Source: a virus. Taken from it: a stretch of DNA of 64,000 bases. This document shows positions 6,679 through 14,668 of the stretch, piece after piece (the stretch's first letter is position 1; each line of letters begins with the position of its first letter). The stretch covers positions 1 to 64,000 of the IMG/VR virus record IMGVR_UViG_3300042397_002774; one strand, 5' to 3'. The notes under the pieces are model-generated. The model ran no database searches, was not told the origin of the DNA, and was given only the letters and a program-made list of their open reading frames with translations. Both the position numbers and the translations under genes were made by a program.

Positions 6679-7753
6679 AGTCCCTAATTGCGATTACCTT
6701 TGGAAAGCGAGGGATGCCATCCTCAGTTAATTCAAAGTATTTAACTGTTGCTTGCTTACCAATCAAATCATTTCGTTGTAATAACTCAGCTAAGTATTCC
6801 CAATCACCATTAACAGCAGACTCAAACGGTTTACCATTAATTTCAAATTGCAATTTACCTACTTTACCTGTTAAATTACCTTTACCTTCAATCACACCTA
6901 ATATTGTAAACTCAGCGTCACTGAATGTTTTATGTTTTAGAAGTGATTTGCTACGCTTATTCTCGTATTTAGAGTCAGTTCTTAATATCTGTCCCTCATA
7001 ACCTAATTGCATGTAATCATGATAGTAAGCCAATAGATCATTTTCATTATCGATTTGATCAGTTTGTACTATAACACAGCACTCTGGTAGTTTTAATTTG
7101 AATAATGATTTGAATCGCTGAATGAATGTACCATCATTGCTTGGTAAATCATAAATGTGATATTGAATACAATCAGCACTTAATTTCAAATCATCTCTAG
7201 TTGGTTTTGTTTTGCGAACGCAAGATATAATTGTATTAAAATCAGCTACTGATTTATCAGCATACAATTCACCATCAAGAATTAGATCTGGATCTTGTTC
7301 GAACAATGATCTGAGTGAATAATAAATGTGAGGTGCTGAGATGATTGGTTTACCGTTTCGAGACCACATTCCATCTGCTCTGATGATACATCTTACACCG
7401 TCTAATTTTGGTTGACCAAAGATAGGAAATGTAATTTTATCTTTATAGTCCTCATAATCATGAGCCAACATTGGTTTGAAATATACTGGTGTATCTATTT
7501 TATTAATGTCTTCCCAATAACCTAGATCTTTACGTTTGATATACATTGCTTCCACTTCAGCATGAGCTTGTTGTTCGTCTGTAGTAGAATTTTTCTTACC
7601 TACGTTTTTAGCCTTACAACACGTCCATTCAGATGTTACCTTCTGGCCATCTGAGAATCCACTTATTGTTCTAAAGCAATTACCTTCGGTTTCGGCTTGC
7701 CATGTTGATACTTTTCCAGTAACGGAACGTTTGTATAGAATTGGATACATCAT
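6671..7753 (-). CDS. lig: ATP-dependent DNA ligase, 360 aa
   Basis: Seals nicks by a covalent lysyl-AMP intermediate. Motif I is PKLDGVR (Lys116), motif III DGELY, motif IV EGQILR, motif V LLKHKTF. A C-terminal OB fold is seen in GKVGKLQFEINGK to FPKVIAI. The first 90 residues (SVTGKVSTWQAE, KNVGKKN) look like the WGR-like N-terminal extension found in some phage ligases. It probably serves Okazaki-fragment joining in the T4-type replisome encoded further right. Own promoter. Confidence 0.9.
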   Translation of the reverse strand: MMYPILYKRSVTGKVSTWQAETEGNCFRTISGFSDGQKVTSEWTCCKAKNVGKKNSTTDEQQAHAEVEAMYIKRKDLGYWEDINKIDTPVYFKPMLAHDYEDYKDKITFPIFGQPKLDGVRCIIRADGMWSRNGKPIISAPHIYYSLRSLFEQDPDLILDGELYADKSVADFNTIISCVRKTKPTRDDLKLSADCIQYHIYDLPSNDGTFIQRFKSLFKLKLPECCVIVQTDQIDNENDLLAYYHDYMQLGYEGQILRTDSKYENKRSKSLLKHKTFSDAEFTILGVIEGKGNLTGKVGKLQFEINGKPFESAVNGDWEYLAELLQRNDLIGKQATVKYFELTEDGIPRFPKVIAIRDFE

Positions 7754-7771
7754 AACTTTTAATTTTAGAAC

Positions 7772-7802
7772 GTCAATGTACGCTTAGAACTTTACCTCCC
7801 AA
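7772..7802 (-). promoter_or_regulatory. Phage promoter for DNA ligase
   Basis: -33 TTG (7800-7802), 19-base spacer, -7 TACATTGAC (7772-7780), followed by the leader AAAATTAAAAGTTATG. Confidence 0.55.
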
Positions 7803-8092
7803 AACTGCCACCATTTTCTCTTCTTAGGAGTTTTAGGTTCAAATGGTTTTGTATTGTCATAACAATTGATAATACCCCCATAACGAGCAGCCATCATCTG
7901 TATCATTGTAGAATGCCATTCAGATGGAATCTTTTCGAAATCAGCTTTAATTTCAACAGTCAATTCAACCTGCTTATCTCTCCCTGTTAGTAATACTAAA
8001 TGATCATTCATTTGAACAATCTGAGAAGCCTTCATTGTTATTTGTTGGCCCTTACCTATGGATATTGATCCGTTATTTTCTAACTCCCACAT
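7784..8092 (-). CDS. Hypothetical protein, 102 aa
   Basis: Not recognised. The C-terminus ends in a basic/aromatic tail (KTPKKRKWWQFWEVKF) similar to the tail of the 74-aa protein at 13528 (KKPWWKIW), possibly a membrane-peripheral or protein-contact motif. No signal peptide. Confidence 0.6.
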   Translation of the reverse strand: MWELENNGSISIGKGQQITMKASQIVQMNDHLVLLTGRDKQVELTVEIKADFEKIPSEWHSTMIQMMAARYGGIINCYDNTKPFEPKTPKKRKWWQFWEVKF

Positions 8093-8093
8093 A

Positions 8094-8282
8094 TTATTTT
8101 TTCGGATTTACAATTATTTCTAAATTATTATCTTCAAATCTAAGTCCAACAACTTCACCACCATACTCTGCAGCTTCTACTGATTCTAAGAACTTCTTTA
8201 AATCAAATGCTCTTATAAAGAATCCACCTTTGGCTTCCCCATCGGTGAAATCTTCCTTCCAAAATACTTGTCCTTCAAACAT
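8094..8282 (-). CDS. Hypothetical protein, 62 aa
   Basis: Not recognised. Beta-rich (GGFFIRAFDLKKFLE, VVGLRFEDNNLEIIV). One base separates its stop from the start of the 102-aa gene, so the two are probably co-translated. Confidence 0.55.
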   Translation of the reverse strand: MFEGQVFWKEDFTDGEAKGGFFIRAFDLKKFLESVEAAEYGGEVVGLRFEDNNLEIIVNPKK

Positions 8283-8299
8283 TAGTATATTATTTAAGA

Positions 8300-9046
8300 T
8301 TAAAGATATGATTCTGCTAATTCAAACAATTGCTCGTTCAATTGAATATCCTTTTGAAAGTTCTTTACTGATCTAGCTTTACGACCACCAGATGTATATG
8401 AACCACCTAATATTTTCTCTTGAACACGATTGAATACAACCCACAAATCATTACCTTGATCCTCAGTACGTGTAGCACTAAGTACATCCATAATATTAAC
8501 TGTTTTCTTAGTTCTTAACTGAGATGCTTTGGCTGCAAAGTCATTCATTTCAACCTCAGTTAATGTTTTAGCTTTGAATACATTAATCTTATTTACCAAC
8601 CCTGGTAATTTAGCAATAATCTCATTAATCTTGGTTTGTAATGATTCGAATGTATAATTGGTATGTCTAATAGATACATTATTAAAATCAGCATCACTGA
8701 TTACCAACCCATTACTACATACTAATCTGAAGATACCAACTCTGAAATTGAAAGCGGCTTTACCATCATGAGAATTAGTTAATAGGATTTGAGGAAACGA
8801 ATCGTCTCCGTTTTCACCCTTAATCATAATATCAGGATTGCGGAACACAACTAAGTGTTTTTGGAAACCTTTGTACTTACGAGATTTAACCTCTTGTACT
8901 TTAGTTACTACCCAACCTAAATTCATTAAATCCTCTACTACACGTGATGTAGGAGTTTGTACATACTTGTCTGACAAGTGAGATGCTTTTTCAGTTGTAA
9001 ATACTGACGGTGCAATTACCTTGATGTTTTCTAAACTGTAGTTCAT
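8300..9046 (-). CDS. DUF932-like protein, 248 aa
   Basis: Resembles DUF932 proteins of phages and plasmids. It has an N-terminal FTTEKASHLSDKY leading to a V(V/I)xDL helix, a central RLVCSNGLVISD motif after a beta region (AAFNFRVGIFRL), and a helical C-terminal half. The molecular role of the family is not established; it is often near replication or anti-restriction genes. An A/T-rich leader and a weak promoter (-7 TATATTTAC at 9080-9088) precede it. Confidence 0.7.
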   Translation of the reverse strand: MNYSLENIKVIAPSVFTTEKASHLSDKYVQTPTSRVVEDLMNLGWVVTKVQEVKSRKYKGFQKHLVVFRNPDIMIKGENGDDSFPQILLTNSHDGKAAFNFRVGIFRLVCSNGLVISDADFNNVSIRHTNYTFESLQTKINEIIAKLPGLVNKINVFKAKTLTEVEMNDFAAKASQLRTKKTVNIMDVLSATRTEDQGNDLWVVFNRVQEKILGGSYTSGGRKARSVKNFQKDIQLNEQLFELAESYL

Positions 9047-9113
9047 AACCTTTATATTTTAAATATTTATTTTTACGTTGTAAATATATGTTGACAGCCT
9101 TGCCCGGCCACCT

Positions 9114-9299
9114 TTAGTTTAATACTCCTAAGCGAGCATAAGCAATCGCTTCACTGTATGCTTCCATTTCATCTAGCGATTCAGGTTCATACATTTCATC
9201 AATCTTAGCTACGATTTCTTCTTTATCAACTCCTCTCAATGTGAGCGATCGGGTCCAGTTCTCTATCTCCAGACATTTAATCTGCAATTCTGCTATCAT
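9114..9299 (-). CDS. Hypothetical protein, 61 aa
   Basis: Not recognised; acidic and helical throughout (MIAELQIKCLEIENWTR). Own promoter with ideal spacing and a TTAAAGGTTATG leader support expression. Confidence 0.6.
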   Translation of the reverse strand: MIAELQIKCLEIENWTRSLTLRGVDKEEIVAKIDEMYEPESLDEMEAYSEAIAYARLGVLN

Positions 9300-9322
9300 A
9301 ACCTTTAATTTTTAAGTACGAT

Positions 9323-9354
9323 GTAAATGTAAGCGAGGGGCCCTGCCCACCCAA
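9323..9354 (-). promoter_or_regulatory. Phage promoter for the 61-aa gene
   Basis: -33 TTG (9352-9354), 20-base spacer with GGGCAGGG, -7 TACATTTAC (9323-9331). Confidence 0.65.
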
Positions 9355-9355
9355 A

Positions 9356-9547
9356 CTACATTTCTCGCTCTTTCTGTTTGCGTCTCAATACGATCCACTG
9401 TTCTTGCTCAGCCAATGAAGCGCCTCGTCTGTTTAAATCATCCCAGCTCTCCTGGCTTAATGGCACTTGTTTCTTTTTCTTATTTAATACTCTGTCTAAC
9501 TTTTTACTTACTTTGTCTTGAGCTTCGTCTCGAGTTTGAAATGCCAT
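9356..9547 (-). CDS. Basic hypothetical protein, 63 aa
   Basis: Not recognised. Lys/Arg/Gln-rich helical protein (KLDRVLNKKKKQVPL). Nucleic-acid contact is possible. Preceded by -7 TACATTTAC at 9563-9571 with GTG at the -33 position. Confidence 0.55.
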   Translation of the reverse strand: MAFQTRDEAQDKVSKKLDRVLNKKKKQVPLSQESWDDLNRRGASLAEQEQWIVLRRKQKEREM

Positions 9548-9577
9548 ATTTTATTATTTGACGTAAATGTACGACTT

Positions 9578-9976
9578 TTATTTTGCCATCCACTTTCCAC
9601 TACTAATCAATTCAAATTCATCTGTATTTCTATCTATGAACTGCCATGTTGCTGATTGTAGAGTAAAATATTCATCAATGTGTCTTAATACTTGATCAGG
9701 AGTAAATTCAGAGCAACTGTATAAATCGAATTGGAACATAGGTAATTCTAAAGCATCCCATACATGAATCGAAGCATGTGATGTTGCTAAAGTTACAGTA
9801 CCTGTTATTCCTTCATTTCCAGGTTCATTAACATATATTGAGGTAGGACCAGCAACAACCACCATTCCTACTTTACTTACTAATTCTCGAAGCCAGTCAT
9901 TTAATAATTCTTCTGATTTGGGTGGGTTAGTGATGTAACCTTTCACTAATAGGTGTAAATGGTTGGGTACAAACAT
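9578..9976 (-). CDS. speD: S-adenosylmethionine decarboxylase proenzyme, 132 aa
   Basis: Self-cleaving pyruvoyl enzyme that makes decarboxylated SAM, the aminopropyl donor for spermidine. The core ATSHASIHVW matches the bacterial SpeD core: the serine that becomes the pyruvoyl group (Ser66), the processing histidine (His71) and the catalytic cysteine (Cys88, in DLYSCSE) are all present at near-normal spacing. The usual Glu before the cleaved Ser is Thr here. The length matches class 1B bacterial SpeD. No spermidine synthase is visible nearby. SpeD is known in cyanophages as a host-derived metabolic gene; a role in polyamine supply for DNA packaging or in draining SAM is inferred. Confidence 0.8.
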   Translation of the reverse strand: MFVPNHLHLLVKGYITNPPKSEELLNDWLRELVSKVGMVVVAGPTSIYVNEPGNEGITGTVTLATSHASIHVWDALELPMFQFDLYSCSEFTPDQVLRHIDEYFTLQSATWQFIDRNTDEFELISSGKWMAK

Positions 9977-9992
9977 TATTCTTGATTATTTT

Positions 9993-10613
9993 TTATTGAT
10001 GATCAGATGGTGGACAAATCATTTCTAATTCACTCCACTTAAATTTAGGTTTTTCATTTAAGAATACATAGCATTTCCATTTCTTTTGTGTTTCGAAATA
10101 GATATGTTTCTGAAGATGTGAGGGGATTGCTGCGTTTGTAGGTATTCTTTTTACAGGATTATCAAAATGAACTGTAATTAATACTGTTAAATTTTCAGCA
10201 TCATCCCACTTTCTTTCTTGTTCCTCTAATAATCTCCATTCACCTCTATTAAGGTATTGGTCTTGTAGGATACAATTTAGGTAGGAAAATGTTTGCTTTA
10301 AATTTTCTTGATTATCAGAAAATGTAGCAGCTGGTGCTCCATGTCCTTTATCGTAGATGTTTGCTTTATAGTCATCCGCGTCTGATGTTTTGATGTTTGG
10401 TTCCTTGTAGAAATCCATTGAACCCCTATTTACATTCGTGGGGCGGTTTGTTGATCTATATTTAATCTTGAGAGGTTGTTCTAAACTTTGAGAATAAAGA
10501 ACTTCAAATACATTATTTTTGATTATAATGTTTTGTGTAATTGGTATTATACCTTGACTATAAGATACAACAGCTACTAATGTTAATAGTAGGGATATTA
10601 GGCATTTTTTCAT
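9993..10613 (-). CDS. Secreted DNA/RNA non-specific endonuclease, 206 aa
   Basis: A signal peptide (residues 1-20, ending SYSQ) precedes a beta-beta-alpha-Me nuclease of the Serratia type. The catalytic motif reads DKGH (88-91; usually DRGH) followed by GAPAA. The metal-binding Asn region YLNCILQDQYLNRGEW (111-126) and the following Glu130 are present. The product is probably exported to the periplasm, where it could degrade host or competing phage DNA or RNA. The Arg-to-Lys change in the motif is conservative. The family is common in Bacteroidetes, so host origin is plausible. Confidence 0.8.
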   Translation of the reverse strand: MKKCLISLLLTLVAVVSYSQGIIPITQNIIIKNNVFEVLYSQSLEQPLKIKYRSTNRPTNVNRGSMDFYKEPNIKTSDADDYKANIYDKGHGAPAATFSDNQENLKQTFSYLNCILQDQYLNRGEWRLLEEQERKWDDAENLTVLITVHFDNPVKRIPTNAAIPSHLQKHIYFETQKKWKCYVFLNEKPKFKWSELEMICPPSDHQ

Positions 10614-10636
10614 GCCTATAAATATATACGATTAGC

Positions 10637-10762
10637 CTATTTTATTACCCAATCAGTTAATAATGATACTATAATGGTAATAACCATGCAGATCAAAGCA
10701 AACACAACAAATGAATTACTATCTTCTACCTGATTGTCTCTTTTACCTTGATTTCTATTCAC
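10637..10762 (-). CDS. Possible small membrane protein, 41 aa, GTG start
   Basis: Frame reading (V)NRNQGKRDNQVEDSNS then a single hydrophobic helix (FVVFALICMVITIIVSLL). The GTG start overlaps the stop of the 65-aa gene. The polar head plus membrane helix looks like a real small protein, but the start is uncertain. Confidence 0.4.
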   Translation of the reverse strand: MNRNQGKRDNQVEDSNSFVVFALICMVITIIVSLLTDWVIK

Positions 10763-10952
10763 TTAAGTGTTCTTTAATCGATTCATAATACTCTTCACGT
10801 AAACGCCTAACGGCTGCCTCAGCACTAGCTACACCCGCCTTAAACATTTGTTCCTGATCCCCGTACCCACGCTCATTAATTGCTTTAAATACTGCTTCGA
10901 ATACTTCAAATCCAAATAAATTGTTACCTAGCGCTTGATACTTATCGCTCAT
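10755..10952 (-). CDS. Hypothetical protein, 65 aa
   Basis: Not recognised. Helical, acidic; begins MSDKYQALGNNLFGFEVFEA. Starts 1 base after the stop of the 94-aa gene, so probably co-translated. Confidence 0.55.
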   Translation of the reverse strand: MSDKYQALGNNLFGFEVFEAVFKAINERGYGDQEQMFKAGVASAEAAVRRLREEYYESIKEHLSE

Positions 10953-10953
10953 A

Positions 10954-11238
10954 TTAGAATCGTTTTGATAAATTAATAATATATTCTTCTTCTTCTTTAG
11001 TTAGCTTCCACCCATTTCCAAACAATTTATGTAGTGCTAAATTAAAATCATCTGTACTTTCATCTAATGTTCTTCGTTCTACATGGGCTGCTGCTTTTAC
11101 ATGACCATCATTTGTAATAACACATGATTGAGAAATATAATCATTATCTTGCATTGCTTTAAAGAATGCTTTTCTATCATAGGTTCCCATCCCCCAGATA
11201 ATATCTTCAATGTCTATATCAATACTAATTGAGTTCAT
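10954..11238 (-). CDS. Hypothetical protein, 94 aa
   Basis: Not recognised. Starts MNSISIDIDIEDIIWGM; acidic N-terminus, helical C-terminus. Follows the 63-aa gene by 6 bases. Confidence 0.55.
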   Translation of the reverse strand: MNSISIDIDIEDIIWGMGTYDRKAFFKAMQDNDYISQSCVITNDGHVKAAAHVERRTLDESTDDFNLALHKLFGNGWKLTKEEEEYIINLSKRF

Positions 11239-11244
11239 AATTTA

Positions 11245-11436
11245 TTAGTTAAAATTGAAAAATTTTTGTTTTTGATTTAATGGTCTTTGTACTACTACTC
11301 GTTCTTTTGGTTTACGGCCTCTAGACTTAACGATACGATCTTCATCTTGACCCCAATTTGTTTCTCGTACTTGTTTATAGAAGCGTTCACGAACATGTTT
11401 CATATATTCCTCATCTAATCCAAATTCGTTTTCCAT
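11245..11436 (-). CDS. Hypothetical basic protein with AT-hook-like core, 63 aa
   Basis: The middle reads KSRGRKPKERVV, close to the AT-hook core (RGRKP), inside a basic stretch. The N-terminus is acidic (MENEFGLDEEYMKHV). A single hook would bind A/T-rich DNA weakly. The gene lies just downstream of a strongly structured RNA element (11454-11517). Confidence 0.55.
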   Translation of the reverse strand: MENEFGLDEEYMKHVRERFYKQVRETNWGQDEDRIVKSRGRKPKERVVVQRPLNQKQKFFNFN

Positions 11437-11453
11437 AACTGTTTATTTAAATA

Positions 11454-11517
11454 GGAAAGGTTGCCTACTAACACCTCACACCCGAATTGTAGGCAGGTCG
11501 GGTCGCTTAACCTTTCC
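11454..11517 (-). ncRNA. Pseudoknot RNA element in an intergenic leader
   Basis: A 9-bp outer stem (GGAAAGGTT 11454-11462 with AACCTTTCC 11509-11517) encloses two interleaved 6-bp helices: GCCTAC (11463-11468) with GTAGGC (11489-11494), and ACCCGA (11480-11485) with TCGGGT (11498-11503). Interleaving makes an H-type pseudoknot stacked inside the outer stem. It fills the gap between the 53-aa gene and the 63-aa gene, ending 17 bases before the latter's ATG. It could be a regulatory leader, riboswitch, ribozyme or nuclease-resistant element; the class is not recognised. Confidence 0.6.
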
Positions 11518-11518
11518 T

Positions 11519-11680
11519 TTAATTTATATAATCTAAGACAAGTTCTTCGCCCCAACACATTCTTTGTAATGTTTTAAATTTAAGTTCATTATCTAGTGGT
11601 TTTGCTTCTTTATAATCACTACACCACACTGATTTTCCACCATATGCTAACCCACAAAAATATTCTAATTGTGAATTCAT
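11519..11680 (-). CDS. Hypothetical protein, 53 aa
   Basis: Start placed at MNSQLEYFCGLAYGG, 13 bases after the upstream stop; a longer frame beginning MTGKKKEK would overlap the neighbour. Not recognised. Two Cys (FCGL, VWCSD) and a third near the end (RMCWGEE). Ends directly at the pseudoknot element. Confidence 0.5.
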   Translation of the reverse strand: MNSQLEYFCGLAYGGKSVWCSDYKEAKPLDNELKFKTLQRMCWGEELVLDYIN

Positions 11681-11693
11681 TACAATAAATTCT

Positions 11694-11873
11694 TTACGCT
11701 TCTCTTTTTTCTTTCCTGTCATCTTGAATTAGTTGGGGATTAGTTTCTAGTATATTTGCTATTGAATGTACGATCTCTTCTGGACCAAAAGTTGTTTTCC
11801 AATCAAAGTCTTCTGATACTTTATTTACCCACTCCATATAAAGTTTATACAATTCGTCTCTATTAATCTTCAT
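11694..11873 (-). CDS. Hypothetical protein, 59 aa
   Basis: MKINRDELYKLYMEWVNKV followed by SEDFDWKTTFGPEEIVHSI. A helical, soluble small protein with no family recognised. The start overlaps the end of the 97-aa gene, and the coding pattern is continuous and well framed. Confidence 0.55.
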   Translation of the reverse strand: MKINRDELYKLYMEWVNKVSEDFDWKTTFGPEEIVHSIANILETNPQLIQDDRKEKREA

Positions 11874-12156
11874 AAATACAATTACTAAATTTTAAACCCC
11901 ACATAAGTGATATCATTCCCATTTCTCTCTCAGCCCACTGTTTATTATACCTGAATCTCTTTTTCATTTCCCTAATCCCCCATTCTTTCCAGGTATCATT
12001 TTGCTCCACAGTCATTGTCCATTGAGCATACCAATCATCTTTTCTATCTTTAATATCATCAAATGTAACAGTATGTCCTGCAATCTCAAACATTTTATTG
12101 ATTACATCCACAATAAAGATATCTTTTTTTTCCTGAAGTGTTAATCTTTTAGCCAT
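11863..12156 (-). CDS. Hypothetical protein, 97 aa
   Basis: Not recognised. Trp-rich and basic (DDWYAQWTMTVEQNDTWKEWG; MKKRFRYNKQWAEREMG), probably helical. Overlaps the upstream gene by 16 bases. Confidence 0.6.
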   Translation of the reverse strand: MAKRLTLQEKKDIFIVDVINKMFEIAGHTVTFDDIKDRKDDWYAQWTMTVEQNDTWKEWGIREMKKRFRYNKQWAEREMGMISLMWGLKFSNCIYED

Positions 12157-12752
12157 TTTGATTTGAGTATTTTAGTATAGTAATCTGTTGTTACTGGTTC
12201 TTCATTATATCTGCTTGAAGTCCATGTTTGTGGAGCTTCTTTTCTACATTGTTCTATTCTCTCTCTCTTTGATTTGGTTTTATCAGTAGCATACTCATAA
12301 TATAACCATGGTTCCCAATAGTGGGAATGATATGGACTGTAAAATGTTAATGCAATTTGATATCCGAAAAATACGAACGACAATACTGGATTCCACTCAT
12401 GTCTAAAATCCTCAGATGACCATTTTGTTTTCCACCCTAACCCACAGTAACTAAATCCGACTTTAAGAGGTACTGGGAAAGTATAGTTTAATTTTTCATG
12501 AAATAATTCTCCAATTGATTTTATTTTACGTGCATGTTCGGGATTAAGTTTGTTCCATTTTTCTTGTTGTTCAATCTCCTCACTAGCTGCTTTATATGCT
12601 AGTTCTGGTGTTGCTTTTACCCATTTACGAGGTAGGAAGTATGGAGTACCCACCTGTGTTTTACCAGCGTATAATTTAACTTTGAATGGTTTGAATGGAC
12701 TATTCAACGCCTTTAGCCATCTCAAATCGGCAAGAATGTATTTTAGTTTCAT
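12141..12752 (-). CDS. Hypothetical protein, 203 aa
   Basis: Not recognised. Very rich in Tyr, Trp and Lys (LNYTFPVPLKVGFSYCGLGWKTKW; YSPYHSHYWEPWLYYEYA). No signal peptide; central hydrophobic strands (VLSFVFFGYQIALTFY) could be a beta core or a short membrane-associated part. Confidence 0.6.
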   Translation of the reverse strand: MKLKYILADLRWLKALNSPFKPFKVKLYAGKTQVGTPYFLPRKWVKATPELAYKAASEEIEQQEKWNKLNPEHARKIKSIGELFHEKLNYTFPVPLKVGFSYCGLGWKTKWSSEDFRHEWNPVLSFVFFGYQIALTFYSPYHSHYWEPWLYYEYATDKTKSKRERIEQCRKEAPQTWTSSRYNEEPVTTDYYTKILKSKWLKD

Positions 12753-12757
12753 AACCT

Positions 12758-13498
12758 TTATTTTAATTCTCCTAAAGATACGTCTCCATCTTTGACAATC
12801 AAATATTGTCTTGGTATTGTGTCTATAAAATAATAACGACCACCAGTGGATTTACCTTCAATATCGATTTGTCTTTGACCTGTATGGCCTACTACTTGTC
12901 TAATCTTAGTACGTAATGTATCGTAATTAGCTTTCATTAATGATTTAGGTCGAATCCAAATTGGACCTTGGAATGTTTCATCACCATAACCTCCAGTACC
13001 ATACACTTGATCTCCAATTTGTTTATATGAACGATATCCTATTTTAAGGGGTTGATACTTGAATAAATCATTTAAGTACATAGCTAGATTAGGTACATCC
13101 CACATTACAATACTATCATTTAACCATTCACTACTTACACCAGCATGAGTAACTAAGAAATCATCAAACTGATAAGCTAGTTGTAAATGGTCTCTGTTAA
13201 TATCAATAATATGTTGAATTGTAGGTGCCATTCTAACTTGGTAACCCGAACAGCCATTTTCCCCAATTTCAGGGAAATAATGATAATCATGATTACCAAT
13301 CAACAGTATAACTTCCTTATCAGTTGTAGTTTTAAATTCAATAATATCTTGAAAATTCTGGCATTGGGTTAGACCAGGAATATCAAATGAATCAAAATAA
13401 TCACCTACAAAGATGAATCTATCTGCGTCTTGTTCTTGATTAATAATTTGTTTCCATGCATCACGACCATGGATGTCTCCGATTATCACTGTTTTCAT
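12758..13498 (-). CDS. Calcineurin-like metallophosphoesterase, 246 aa
   Basis: Shows the ordered motifs of this fold: GDIHGR (residues 7-12), GDYFDS (about 32), GNHDYH (about 68), and THAGVSSE (about 117), which bind two metal ions. It resembles the PPP-type and diadenosine tetraphosphatase-like group. Substrate unknown; phage members remove phosphates from proteins or nucleotides. Followed by small unknown genes. Confidence 0.85.
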   Translation of the reverse strand: MKTVIIGDIHGRDAWKQIINQEQDADRFIFVGDYFDSFDIPGLTQCQNFQDIIEFKTTTDKEVILLIGNHDYHYFPEIGENGCSGYQVRMAPTIQHIIDINRDHLQLAYQFDDFLVTHAGVSSEWLNDSIVMWDVPNLAMYLNDLFKYQPLKIGYRSYKQIGDQVYGTGGYGDETFQGPIWIRPKSLMKANYDTLRTKIRQVVGHTGQRQIDIEGKSTGGRYYFIDTIPRQYLIVKDGDVSLGELK

Positions 13499-13527
13499 AA
13501 CTTGAATTTAATAACCTATTTTTGCCA

Positions 13528-13752
13528 CTACCAAATCTTCCACCAAGGTTTCTTAGTTTCGGGTTGTGATTTTGCTATTTTAAAAGGACGATTGAAAAAT
13601 AAATTAGCATTACGTACAATGATTAATCTTTCAGATGTATCTAATTTACTTATGTCAATATTAATTTGAACGTACGTTTCAACACCATGTGCTGTAAATG
13701 TTGTTGTAACAACACAATATTCTTTTCCTTTAATATTAATTGTACGTGTCAT
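13528..13752 (-). CDS. Hypothetical protein, 74 aa
   Basis: Not recognised. Beta-rich N-terminus (RTINIKGKEYCVVTTTF), then ETYVQINIDIS, and a basic/Trp tail (ETKKPWWKIW) like that of the 102-aa protein at 7784. Soluble. Confidence 0.55.
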   Translation of the reverse strand: MTRTINIKGKEYCVVTTTFTAHGVETYVQINIDISKLDTSERLIIVRNANLFFNRPFKIAKSQPETKKPWWKIW

Positions 13753-13773
13753 AGCATATATAAATATATGCTC

Positions 13774-14208
13774 CTATTGTTTTATAGAAACCATGTCACT
13801 TGAGTTGTATATTTTATCTCCCAATCCATCAACAATTTTTATTCCTAAAGAATCACAAATCATTTTTTCAGGAATCTCATTTGCAAATCTATCTCCCCCC
13901 TTTGTAAAAATAATTTCAGACTCGGGATCTAGAGATTTAATTTTATTATAAAGTAACTGAATTGTTTTACAAACACTACTATCTTGATCAATTGATATTT
14001 TTACATGATCAACATATCTGATAGATTCAATAACGGTTTTACGGTATTGTTCATTCTGGAATGAAGGTATCCCACGTTTTAGTTCTGCTTGTTTATCATT
14101 ATTTACTATAACCCACAATTCATCAACAATTTCTTTAGATAACATTAAACATTCAATATGGCCTGGATGGATTGGATTTCCATACATTGAGGTTATTCCG
14201 TGTTTCAT
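13774..14208 (-). CDS. HxGH nucleotidyltransferase, 144 aa
   Basis: Cytidylyltransferase-like fold: GNPIHPGHIECL (residues 10-21) is the HxGH motif that holds the NTP phosphates, followed by a Rossmann strand (DELWVIVNND). The C-terminal KIYNSSDMV is at the position of the second (ISST-like) motif. Members include NMN, pantetheine-phosphate and glycerol-phosphate transferases; the substrate cannot be assigned. It lies two genes from the phosphoesterase; a joint nucleotide or cofactor role is possible. Confidence 0.75.
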   Translation of the reverse strand: MKHGITSMYGNPIHPGHIECLMLSKEIVDELWVIVNNDKQAELKRGIPSFQNEQYRKTVIESIRYVDHVKISIDQDSSVCKTIQLLYNKIKSLDPESEIIFTKGGDRFANEIPEKMICDSLGIKIVDGLGDKIYNSSDMVSIKQ

Positions 14209-14225
14209 ATCTAACCAGAAATATT

Positions 14226-14486
14226 TTATTCAGTCTCGTGGTTCATAAAATTTACAAACTGAAGAGCGGCATTTGGATTTACTTGTTGTAAATGATCTAA
14301 AGTTAACTCATACCTATCAAGTTGTACATGATTTATAAAATTTTCATCACGTAAACTATCTACAGTGGATTGTAATGTTTTTACTTCAACCTTAAATTGA
14401 TTAATTCTTTCGTTCTGAAAGTAAATGGTTGTTAATAGTGCTAACAGTGAACATGCTGTTAGTATTGGGTTTATATACTGTTTCAT
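14226..14486 (-). CDS. Single-pass membrane protein with coiled coil, 86 aa
   Basis: A hydrophobic helix at about residues 5-24 (NPILTACSLLALLTTIYF) is followed by a heptad-patterned region (INQFKVEVKTLQSTVDSLRDEN). This layout is compatible with a spanin-like or scaffold membrane protein, but no signature confirms it. Overlaps the upstream gene by 4 bases. Confidence 0.55.
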   Translation of the reverse strand: MKQYINPILTACSLLALLTTIYFQNERINQFKVEVKTLQSTVDSLRDENFINHVQLDRYELTLDHLQQVNPNAALQFVNFMNHETE

Positions 14487-14668
14487 AATACATTATCTTT
14501 ATCTTCTTCATCGAATAAATCACATCCTTTATAATCAGGATGGTTTTCTTTCATAAAATCAATTCCTACCATCCATCTCCAAGCTATCAAAGCGGATGCT
14601 AATACTATACTGATTATTGCTATTGCCATTTTATTGTTGTTTATATAATTAATCCCACCATCTTTCAA
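14483..14668 (-). CDS. Small membrane protein, 61 aa
   Basis: One hydrophobic segment (KMAIAIISIVLASALIAWRW, about residues 12-31) and an acidic C-terminus (DLFDEEDKDNVL). Overlaps both neighbours by a few bases, so translation is coupled. Confidence 0.55.
   Translation of the reverse strand: MKDGGINYINNNKMAIAIISIVLASALIAWRWMVGIDFMKENHPDYKGCDLFDEEDKDNVL

Noticed and set aside
6671-7753. RNA ligase instead of DNA ligase
   Set aside because: The C-terminal OB fold and KxDG motif context fit ATP-dependent DNA ligases.
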